The notes below the pieces were generated by a model that had not been told where the DNA came from, ran no database searches, and saw nothing but the letters and a program-made list of their open reading frames with translations. Of a stretch of 45,019 nucleotides of DNA, positions 37,634 to 44,362 are shown piece by piece (position 1 is the first letter of the stretch; the number at the start of each line of letters is the position of its first letter). The stretch comes from CAZKKF01 sp964553285. GTDB lineage: Bacteria > Patescibacteriota > Minisyncoccia > Phycocordibacterales > Zambryskibacteraceae. Location of the stretch: NCBI GenBank assembly GCA_964553285.1, contig CAZKKF010000004.1:1-45019 (forward strand), given 5' to 3'. Position numbers and translations under genes: made by a program.

Positions 37634-39346
37634 CTATCTGTCTGGAGGCACTTCATAGTAGTTTATCAGGAATCTGGTTATATCTAAAAAGCCGTGGGTC
37701 AGAGTCTCCGATGCGTAAGAAGCGCCCTTGGGGTGATAAGTAAAGAGAAAGACCAAAAACCTCGGTTCAAAAGCCGGAAAATAGCCAAAGAAAGAGTGCA
37801 GGTATTGGTTTTCATGGTAGCCGCCGGAGCTTGCTATTTGGGCAGTCCCTGTCTTTGCGGCAATGGAGTATCTGTCCATTTTGACCGTACCTCCCAGGAG
37901 AGCTTTGTCCACCACATGCACAAGCATCCTGGTAATCTCTTCTGAAGTTTCTTCCGATATCACTCTAGTACCCGGATTTGGCACTATTTTCTTTGAGCCG
38001 CCTATACGATAGTTGACGCTCTTGGCAAGCCTCGGCTCTATAAGCGTTCCGCCGTTTGCCAGAGCAGAAAGCGCCCGCACGGTCGCTATGGGCGTGGTGG
38101 CAATGCCCTGGCCGAAAGATGCCGTAGCATATTCAATGTCCCTGGGGCTGTTGAGGTTATCTATCAAGCCGTGCGCCTCGTTTGGCAGATCAATGCCGGT
38201 CTCGGAGCCAAGACCAAACTTCTTCATATAGTCGGCAAAAGCCTTGTTGCCCATTTTGCCCACAATAAAAGCCATGCCGGTATTGAGCGACTGATCAAGA
38301 GCCATCTGCATGGAGGCTTCTCCCCTACCGCGGCCGTCGTAGTTTGATATGGTGCGCCCGTTTACCGTTATGGAACCCCTGTCAAAATAAGTGGTATTGC
38401 GGGTAATGGCTCCGCTATCAAGGCCTGCCGCGATGGTAAGAGGCTTTATGATGGAACCCATTTCAAAAACGTTTTCAATCAGCTTGTTTTGGAAAATATC
38501 CAGACTCCTTTCCTTGCGCACATCGTTTGGATCAAAGGCGGGCTCTATAGCCATGGCGTATATTTCCCCGTTCATGGGGTTTATGACAATACCTCCGGTA
38601 AAGTCGGCATCCCATGTCTCGTCTATGTTTTTTAGCCTGTCCTCAAGGTACGCCTGCACCGAAGGCTCTATAGTGATAATCACATCCCCTTCAAGATCGC
38701 TGCCGGAAACCATGTCATTGATACCGGAAAATATCTCCACAAAAAAGTTCTTGTATACGGAGTCATTGTTGCGACCGAGCACATTTTCGTAATATCTCTC
38801 AAGGCCGTATCGTCCCGACAATTCTTCCTCTCCTCCATAGCCTATAAACCCTATGGCATGGGCGGCCAGAGAGTTGTTCGGGTAGGAACGCCACCTTTCC
38901 TCTATAAGCTCCACTCCGGGCAGTTTTAGGCCTTCTATGAGCTTTGCCTCTTCGTAGTTGAGCCTTCTTGCCAGGCGCTCCTCGACACGGTCTTTGCGCG
39001 CCGCTCTCATCATGAAGTCCTCCCTGTCTATGGTCGGCACCACCTCTATCAGCGTGAGATATATATCCTCCGGGTCTTTTATCTGGCTTGGTTTTATGGC
39101 AAGGATGTAGCCGATTCTTAAAGAGGCGGCAAAGCGCCTCTCCCCGTCTTTTGTTTCAAAGAAAATGGAGCCCCTGTTGTAGTAGTCGTATGTGGAGCGC
39201 ACATACTGCCTGCTGGCCCTTGCCGAAAACTCTTCATTGGAAATAATCTGCAGAGCATAAAGGCGACCTATGGCCGCCAAAGAAAAAACAATCATGCATA
39301 CAGCAATAAAAGTAATCCTACCGGAAGCTGTTTTTTTTCGCACCAT
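37634..39346 (-). CDS. ftsI: Septal penicillin-binding protein (class B transpeptidase, FtsI-like)
   Basis: This 570-residue protein cross-links peptidoglycan stems, partnered with FtsW at the septum. It has one N-terminal membrane anchor (about 11-33), a pedestal domain and the transpeptidase domain with SIIK (298-301), SLN (353-355) and KTG (498-500). The gene order mraZ-rsmH-ftsL-like-ftsI-murF supports FtsI rather than a PBP2. No PASTA domains. It starts 12 bp after the ftsL-like gene. Confidence 0.93.
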   Translation of the reverse strand: MVRKKTASGRITFIAVCMIVFSLAAIGRLYALQIISNEEFSARASRQYVRSTYDYYNRGSIFFETKDGERRFAASLRIGYILAIKPSQIKDPEDIYLTLIEVVPTIDREDFMMRAARKDRVEERLARRLNYEEAKLIEGLKLPGVELIEERWRSYPNNSLAAHAIGFIGYGGEEELSGRYGLERYYENVLGRNNDSVYKNFFVEIFSGINDMVSGSDLEGDVIITIEPSVQAYLEDRLKNIDETWDADFTGGIVINPMNGEIYAMAIEPAFDPNDVRKERSLDIFQNKLIENVFEMGSIIKPLTIAAGLDSGAITRNTTYFDRGSITVNGRTISNYDGRGRGEASMQMALDQSLNTGMAFIVGKMGNKAFADYMKKFGLGSETGIDLPNEAHGLIDNLNSPRDIEYATASFGQGIATTPIATVRALSALANGGTLIEPRLAKSVNYRIGGSKKIVPNPGTRVISEETSEEITRMLVHVVDKALLGGTVKMDRYSIAAKTGTAQIASSGGYHENQYLHSFFGYFPAFEPRFLVFLFTYHPKGASYASETLTHGFLDITRFLINYYEVPPDR

Positions 39347-39358
39347 CGTTTATACAGT

Positions 39359-39679
39359 CTAATTAGTGTTCAAAGAACCCACAAGGGCGGTAGCCACACC
39401 GGAACGGGATACAAAGACGGGGCTTTTCTTTTGCACCAGGCCAAACTCCCTCGCCATCTCAAGGCTTATACCGCTTACTCCGGCCGTATAAACGGACTCA
39501 AGCTGGCCCACGTCGTTGCCAAGGCTTCTTATCTCAACCTCCACCGCTTCGCGCAAAGCGGTATGACGAGCTATGGAATTTATGGAAAATACATACACGG
39601 CAACAGACAAAGCCATGAGCCCTATGAGCATATAGGGTGTCAGGCGAAACAGCTTCAAGGATAGTACTGATGTTTTCAT
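39359..39679 (-). CDS. FtsL-like small division protein
   Basis: The 106-residue protein has a basic N-terminus, one membrane segment (about residues 13-32) and a short outer helix with heptad pattern (REAVEVEIRSLGNDVGQLESVY). Sequence identity to FtsL is too low to read by eye, but size, topology and position between rsmH and ftsI are those of FtsL/DivIC-type septum proteins. The starts and stops of neighbours are within 13 bp, so it is part of one operon. Confidence 0.65.
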   Translation of the reverse strand: MKTSVLSLKLFRLTPYMLIGLMALSVAVYVFSINSIARHTALREAVEVEIRSLGNDVGQLESVYTAGVSGISLEMAREFGLVQKKSPVFVSRSGVATALVGSLNTN

Positions 39680-39680
39680 G

Positions 39681-40568
39681 TCAATGTAATTTTTGAAAAA
39701 CTCTTAATTTTGCACTGCGCGAACGCGGATTCTTTAATATTTCTTCCCTAGCGGCGGTGATAACTTTTTTGTTGACCCTTTTGCCCAAGCCTTCTTTCTC
39801 CCATCCTGCAAACATCTCTTTTACCAGGCGGTCTTCCAAAGAGTGAAAGGTGATGACCGCTATTCTGCCCTCAAAAGACAAAACCTTGAGCGCTTTGGGC
39901 AAGGCTTCTTCCACCGCTCCAAGCTCGTCATTTACGGCGATTCTCAAAGCCTGGAAGGTCTTTGTGGCCGGATGGGTTTTCTTTTTTGAATACCAGGCGG
40001 GAGTGGATGCTTTTATGACTTCAACCAGTTCAAAGGTGGTTGATATAACCCCATCCCTTCTCCTCTCCACAATTCCGCGAGCTATCTGCCTTGCGAAACC
40101 CTCTTCTCCATAACGCTCCAGGATGCCTCTGAGTTCGTCTTCGCTACGGAGATTGACGATATCCATGGCCGTCTCTTCTCCGTCTCCCATGTTCATAAGA
40201 AGCGGCTCGTCCCGAAGAAAAGAAAATCCCCTTCCGGACACCTCAAGCTGGTCCGACGAGAAGCCCAGGTCAAAGAGCGCAGCATCAACTGTGTCCATTT
40301 GGCTTTTCTTCAGGACTTCGTCAAGGTTTCTGAAATTGGTTTTTTGAACCTCCACCAAGACAGAAGAACTCTCAAAACGCTTTTTCAGCCTCTCCACCGC
40401 CTCTTTGTCCCGGTCAAGGATAAGAAGCCTGCCGCCAGGATAAATGCCCTTGGCAATAAGCTCGGAGTGCCCTCCTCCCCCGCCGGTAGCATCCAAAACA
40501 CTCATTCCGGGCCGGAGTCCCAGGGCTTCTATTGTTTCTTTTGAAAGAACTGGTATGTGTACAGTCAC
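39681..40568 (-). CDS. rsmH: 16S rRNA (cytosine-1402 N4)-methyltransferase
   Basis: The 295-residue enzyme, formerly MraW, methylates C1402 in the P-site region of 16S rRNA. HIPVLSKETIEAL starts it, LDATGGGGGHSELI is the S-adenosylmethionine loop, LFDLGFSSDQL and the ATKTFQALRIAVNDEL motif follow, and HSLEDRLVK marks the C-terminal part. It is 9 bp after mraZ, the canonical order. Confidence 0.96.
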   Translation of the reverse strand: MTVHIPVLSKETIEALGLRPGMSVLDATGGGGGHSELIAKGIYPGGRLLILDRDKEAVERLKKRFESSSVLVEVQKTNFRNLDEVLKKSQMDTVDAALFDLGFSSDQLEVSGRGFSFLRDEPLLMNMGDGEETAMDIVNLRSEDELRGILERYGEEGFARQIARGIVERRRDGVISTTFELVEVIKASTPAWYSKKKTHPATKTFQALRIAVNDELGAVEEALPKALKVLSFEGRIAVITFHSLEDRLVKEMFAGWEKEGLGKRVNKKVITAAREEILKNPRSRSAKLRVFQKLH

Positions 40569-40577
40569 AGCAAAGTT

Positions 40578-41012
40578 TTAGAGAGCGCCCACTCCCCCAA
40601 GCTTCTCGGCCATGGCTTCGGCCTGCTTGAGAGCCGCCCTTTTGTGCTCCGCCCAATCTTTCTCATTCCACACCTCCACCCTGTCGTACACGCCCACAAA
40701 AACCACTTTGTTTTTCAGAGCCGCGTGTTCGCGCAGGAAGTCGGGAATAAGAATGCGCCCCGCACTGTCCACCTCTATTTCAGATGCGCCGCCAAACATC
40801 GTTCTTGCGAACTGGCGGTTGTCGGCCTGGCCGAAGCCAAGACCTCCAATCTTCTCCGAGATAGTGTTCCATGCCTTCATGGGAAAAATCCACAGGCAGT
40901 TGTCCAGGCCTATGGTTGCCACAAACTTTGCGCCGACTTCTTTGCGGAACTTCGATGGCAGCGAGATTCGCTTTTTGTCGTCTAACGCATGTGTGTATTC
41001 TCCTATCAGCAT
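40578..41012 (-). CDS. mraZ: Transcriptional regulator MraZ
   Basis: The 144-residue protein has two SpoVT/AbrB-like domains. The first is GEYTHALDDKKRISLPSKFRKEV and the second GASEIEVDSAGRILIPDFLREHAAL, both with the DxxGR or related loop. MraZ binds repeats upstream of its own operon and acts as a repressor in E. coli. The family start MLIGEY at 41012 is used; the frame is open to an ATG at 41039. Repeats matching its known site lie at 41029-41043 and 41060-41074. Confidence 0.94.
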   Translation of the reverse strand: MLIGEYTHALDDKKRISLPSKFRKEVGAKFVATIGLDNCLWIFPMKAWNTISEKIGGLGFGQADNRQFARTMFGGASEIEVDSAGRILIPDFLREHAALKNKVVFVGVYDRVEVWNEKDWAEHKRAALKQAEAMAEKLGGVGAL

Positions 41013-41028
41013 GGTGTTCAAGCAGGTA

Positions 41029-41074
41029 TGCCACTTCATCCCACTTGGGTACTATTGTACACCACCCCGCCCCA
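41029..41074 (-). promoter_or_regulatory. mraZ promoter with MraZ-type operator repeats
   Basis: On the minus strand TACAAT (41059-41054) is the -10 box with a weak -35 region. TGGGG-5 nt-TGGTG (41074-41060) lies just upstream of it, and TGGGA-5 nt-TGGCA (41043-41029) just downstream. TGGGN repeats at 5-nt spacing are the published MraZ operator. Both pairs overlap or border the promoter, fitting autorepression. Confidence 0.65.
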
Positions 41075-41107
41075 CTTTATGTAAATAATTATCCACAGTT
41101 CCCCATG

Positions 41108-41151
41108 CCAAAAAAGAAGGGCGGAAGGAGCTGTATCAGCTTCCTTCCGCC
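41108..41151 (-). terminator. Terminator overlapping the end of the degenerate receiver gene
   Basis: On the minus strand GGCGGAAGGA and GCTG pair with CAGC and TCCTTCCGCC (41151-41120), with one bulged base, followed by CTTCTTTTTT. The stop codon (41138-41136) lies in the hairpin loop. Confidence 0.8.
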
Positions 41152-41474
41152 ACTATTTCTTCCAGGAACACAAGCACGCTTGCCCTGTCCTGGAGCTCTC
41201 CGGTCGAAAGAAACGGAATACGGCTAAACTTCCGTTTCTGCCCAACCGCCACCACCCCGCGCCCAAGAGCATGCATCTCAACGGCAAAAATGAGGCCGTC
41301 AGAATACTTGCCCAAAGCGCCGCACAAATACAGGTCAAATTGCCTGTCTTTGCTTTTGCGGTGCGCCTCCTCCACAGTCTCGCATTGCACAAGCTCGTGG
41401 CCTGTGCCCTCAAAGACGCGGGCTACAGCCGCGCGAATCTGAGGATTTTCCTCAAGATGCAAAAACGCGGGCAT
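41136..41474 (-). CDS. Single-gene cassette: degenerate response-regulator receiver domain
   Basis: A 112-residue stand-alone protein that follows the CheY layout: hydrophobic strand with acidic pair (FLHLEEN), helix, TVEEAHRKS, FDLYLCGALGKYSDGL, then alternating strands and helices. The phospho-acceptor Asp at the end of the third strand is replaced: FDLYLCG has Cys51-Gly52 where DLVLLD is expected. The acidic pair is Glu-Glu rather than Asp-Asp. It is therefore probably a pseudo-receiver that does not take a phosphate. It has a full promoter, a GGAGG site and its own terminator. Confidence 0.65.
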   Translation of the reverse strand: MPAFLHLEENPQIRAAVARVFEGTGHELVQCETVEEAHRKSKDRQFDLYLCGALGKYSDGLIFAVEMHALGRGVVAVGQKRKFSRIPFLSTGELQDRASVLVFLEEIVAEGS

Positions 41475-41479
41475 TGGCC

Positions 41480-41492
41480 CCTCCGGAAGAGG
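41480..41492 (-). promoter_or_regulatory. Shine-Dalgarno site within a small hairpin
   Basis: On the minus strand GGAGG (41484-41480) lies 5 nt before the ATG at 41474. CCTC (41492-41489) can pair with its GAGG, leaving a 5-nt loop. Confidence 0.5.
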
Positions 41493-41513
41493 TTAATTGG
41501 TGCTTCTCCTCTA

Positions 41514-41542
41514 AGTATATCACACTATCGCCCATTTTGCAA
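41514..41542 (-). promoter_or_regulatory. Full sigma70-type promoter of the receiver cassette gene
   Basis: On the minus strand TTGCAA (41542-41537) and TATACT (41519-41514) with a 17-bp spacer; the leader is about 33 nt. Confidence 0.7.
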
Positions 41543-41576
41543 GAAAAACAGCAATAAATGGCCCAAGTTAGCTCTT

Positions 41577-42266
41577 TTATCTCCCTTCACCGTTTGACGT
41601 CTCCTTAGGCACTTTTGCCCCGCGAAAAATGAAGTGCCCCGCCGACCGGACTTCTTCCTCCGACATGGATTCCTGAGGAAAACTGCCTCTCGGTATTCTC
41701 ATTACTATATATTTTATGTCCTCACGCCTTATTTCTCCCGACACATGCCGGCAAAGGGTTTTTCGCAGATTTGTATCCCGCAAATCAAAATCATTATCAT
41801 CTATCTCGGAAACCTCCAAGTGGTCAGAAGTAAACCCGATCATTGATTTAAGATTAAGTCCCACCATCAGCCGCACCGGCCCCACGGCATCGGCTTCCGC
41901 CATGGCTATCCTTAGCCCTTCGGGATCCGCGGATACGGAATTTGCATAGTGCATATCACTGGAACCAACCTCGATAGGCTTATCTGCAGCCAGGCATTCA
42001 ATTACCCTGGAAGCCGCTTCCACCCTGGCAAGCAAATTTTCTTTCTGCATTTCCTGATAAAGACGGGTTACATCGGCAGACATTTCAAGATTGATATCGG
42101 AAGATAAATGTTCCAGAAGCTCTTTGATGAGTTCCCTGGACTGCTTTGCAAACTCCTCTTTGGGGAGCGAGTCATCAATGGACTCCATTCTCTTTACAAC
42201 TTCCAAAAGAACAGGAACCCCCTGTTCTTGGGTATTTTCTACTCGCTCTTTGGGTACACCTTCCAT
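41577..42266 (-). CDS. Soluble protein of unknown function after lysS
   Basis: A 229-residue protein without signal or membrane segments. The first half is helical and Glu/Leu-rich with a coiled-coil look (KRMESIDDSLPKEEFAKQSRELIKELLEHL), the second half is mixed, with VRLMVGLNLKSMIGFTSDHLE, SEIDDNDFDLRDTNLRK and a Lys/Ile/Arg-rich KYIVMRIPRGSF segment. I recognise no domain. Its ATG is 1 bp after the lysS stop, so it is co-transcribed with lysS and probably greA. Confidence 0.7.
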   Translation of the reverse strand: MEGVPKERVENTQEQGVPVLLEVVKRMESIDDSLPKEEFAKQSRELIKELLEHLSSDINLEMSADVTRLYQEMQKENLLARVEAASRVIECLAADKPIEVGSSDMHYANSVSADPEGLRIAMAEADAVGPVRLMVGLNLKSMIGFTSDHLEVSEIDDNDFDLRDTNLRKTLCRHVSGEIRREDIKYIVMRIPRGSFPQESMSEEEVRSAGHFIFRGAKVPKETSNGEGR

Positions 42267-42267
42267 G

Positions 42268-43782
42268 TTATTCCCTGCTTTTAGGCCTCAAGGTCGGAAA
42301 CAAAATAACTTCTTTGATGCTCCTGGTGTCGGTGAGAAGCATCACCAGACGATCAATGCCGACACCCACTCCTCCGGCCGGAGGGATGCCGTGCTCCATG
42401 GCTTCCAAAAACTCTTCGTCAATGGGCTGGGCCTCTTTGTCTCCCCCGTCTTTGTTTTTCTCCTGGTATTCAAAACGAGCCCTTTGATCTATGGGGTCAT
42501 TCAGTTCGGAAAAGGCCTTTACCAGCTCAATGCCACCAACCACAAGCTGAAAAGCATCCACGATTTTGGGATTGTCTTCCGTCTTTTTGGCCAATGGCAG
42601 ATAGCCAACCGGGTAGCCCACGATAAAGGTCGGCTGGATAATTTTTGGGCGTATGATTTTTTTGTAAATGCTGTCCAGAATCTTTTCCAAGCTGTCGGAC
42701 GGCTCCACTTTCACATCCAGACGCGTAGCAACAATGGCCGCCTCGTCTCTTGATAGCTCCTCCGGATTTGGGATGAGCGCATGGCGCCTCAAGAGTTCAA
42801 AGAAACTCACTACCTCAAACTTCGGTTTGAAATCAACCGTTTCTCCGTTCCATGAGAAAGAGAGTTTGCCGTGCACGCTTTTTGCCAGAGACTTCATCAT
42901 CTTTTCCACAAAAGCCATCTGCCTGGAAGCATCGCTGTATGCCTCATAAAACTCAAGCATGGTGAACTCAGGGTTGTGGGTGGTATCAATGCCCTCGTTG
43001 CGGAAGTCGCGCGCGATTTCATACACCTTGGGGAATCCGGCTCCAAGCAGGCGCTTGAGATAAAGCTCGTCGGAGATCCTAAGGTACAGGTCGGTATCTA
43101 GAGCGTTGTGGTGCGTTACAAAAGGCTCTGCGGAAGCGCCGCCATAAAGGGGCTGAAGAGCCGGAGTCTCCACCTCCAAATAACCCGCTTCATCCAAAAT
43201 GGAGCGTATCTGCGTAATAATGCGCGAACGGATAATGAAGCGCTCCTTCACGTCTTCGTTCATCAAGATATCAAGATACCTGCGGCGGAAACGCTCCTCC
43301 ACATCCTGAAGACCGTGCCATTTTTCGGGCATGGGCCTTAGAGACTTTGCAAGCATTCTCCAGCTTTCCACCAAAATACTTTTCTCTTTTCTCTTGGTAA
43401 GAAAGAGCGGGCCTTTGAGCTCCACAAAATCGCCCATATCAACGGTGTTTACGAAGAGATCAAAATCCTCATCGCTTATCTTCTCGCCTTTGCGAAGCAT
43501 CCCCTGAAAGACGGCAGTGCCGTCCGAAAAAGAAACGAAAGCGATTTTCCCCTGCGGGCGCAAAGAAAGCACTCTTCCCACCAGGTGAAGCGGCTTTTTG
43601 GATTTGAGGAGAGTGCTGAAGTTTTTTATGACCTCAACCAAATCCTTGTCTTTTTTGGCCGATACCGGAAAAGGGTTAATACCCGCCTCTTCAAGCGAAG
43701 CGAGTTTCTTCAGTCTTTCCTCCCTGATTTCTTCTATGGAAGCCACGATAAAGCTTTTGGGACGATACCCCAAAAGCGGCAT
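42268..43782 (-). CDS. lysS: Lysyl-tRNA synthetase (class II)
   Basis: The 504-residue class II enzyme charges tRNA-Lys. The N-terminal OB-fold anticodon domain spans about 60-170. The core carries YGGASAEPFVTHHNALD, motif 2 (VYEIARDFRNEGIDTTHNPEFTMLEFY) and motif 3 (GVGVGIDRLVMLLTD). The start is uncertain: ATG at 43782 gives an extra 12-residue lead, while a GTG at 43746 (VASIEEIREERL) begins where the family normally does. It follows greA by 21 bp. Confidence 0.94.
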   Translation of the reverse strand: MPLLGYRPKSFIVASIEEIREERLKKLASLEEAGINPFPVSAKKDKDLVEVIKNFSTLLKSKKPLHLVGRVLSLRPQGKIAFVSFSDGTAVFQGMLRKGEKISDEDFDLFVNTVDMGDFVELKGPLFLTKRKEKSILVESWRMLAKSLRPMPEKWHGLQDVEERFRRRYLDILMNEDVKERFIIRSRIITQIRSILDEAGYLEVETPALQPLYGGASAEPFVTHHNALDTDLYLRISDELYLKRLLGAGFPKVYEIARDFRNEGIDTTHNPEFTMLEFYEAYSDASRQMAFVEKMMKSLAKSVHGKLSFSWNGETVDFKPKFEVVSFFELLRRHALIPNPEELSRDEAAIVATRLDVKVEPSDSLEKILDSIYKKIIRPKIIQPTFIVGYPVGYLPLAKKTEDNPKIVDAFQLVVGGIELVKAFSELNDPIDQRARFEYQEKNKDGGDKEAQPIDEEFLEAMEHGIPPAGGVGVGIDRLVMLLTDTRSIKEVILFPTLRPKSRE

Positions 43783-43803
43783 ATCGAACCCAAGATTATG
43801 CTG

Positions 43804-44271
43804 TTAAGCTATCTTCTGAACTATGTACTCCATCTTACCAGACGGGGTCATAAATGAGAATGTCTCTCCCTTGGTCTTGCCAAGCACGGCAATGCCCAGA
43901 GGCGACTTGATGGAGATCTTGCCTGAAGCGGGATCAGACTCTTCGGGGGAAACCAAAGTGTATGTGCGGGAATCTTTGTCCCCTTCTCTTTGCAAAGTAA
44001 CGGAAGAACCGACAGATGCATGCTTGGTGTCGTGCGAAGAGAGAATGACTGCGGTTTTTAGAATCTGCTCTATTCTTGCGATGCGGTCTTCCACTGCGGC
44101 CTGGGTATCGCGCGCTTCATGGTATTCGGCGTTTTCCGAAAGGTCGCCCAGGGACTTGGCGTACTCCAGGCTTTCGGCCACTTCCTTGCGCCTGACATGC
44201 ACGAGGTTATCAAGCTCTTTTACAAGCTCCTCGTGCTTCTCTTTGGTCAAATAGGTTGTTTCGTCTTTCAT
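43804..44271 (-). CDS. greA: Transcription elongation factor GreA
   Basis: The 155-residue protein is GreA, which rescues backtracked RNA polymerase by stimulating transcript cleavage. The N-terminal coiled coil (YLTKEKHEELVKELDNLVHVRRKEVAESLEYAKSLGDLSENAEYHEA) includes the catalytic acidic tip DLSENAEY. The C-terminal FKBP-like domain ends SPLGIAVLGKTKGETFSFMTPSG. It is the first gene of the minus-strand unit greA-lysS-unknown. Confidence 0.95.
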   Translation of the reverse strand: MKDETTYLTKEKHEELVKELDNLVHVRRKEVAESLEYAKSLGDLSENAEYHEARDTQAAVEDRIARIEQILKTAVILSSHDTKHASVGSSVTLQREGDKDSRTYTLVSPEESDPASGKISIKSPLGIAVLGKTKGETFSFMTPSGKMEYIVQKIA

Positions 44272-44292
44272 GTTCTATATACAGGGTTGAGT

Positions 44293-44320
44293 ATTGTACA
44301 CAGCCACCATGCCCAGTCAA
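44293..44320 (-). promoter_or_regulatory. Promoter of greA
   Basis: On the minus strand TTGACT (44320-44315) and TACAAT (44298-44293) with a 16-bp spacer, giving a leader of about 15 nt. A small CCGCA/TGCGG hairpin lies just upstream, at about 44325-44337. Confidence 0.65.
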
Positions 44321-44362
44321 TGCCGCAAACTGCGGATAGCAAATGAGGCCTCTAAACAGCCA

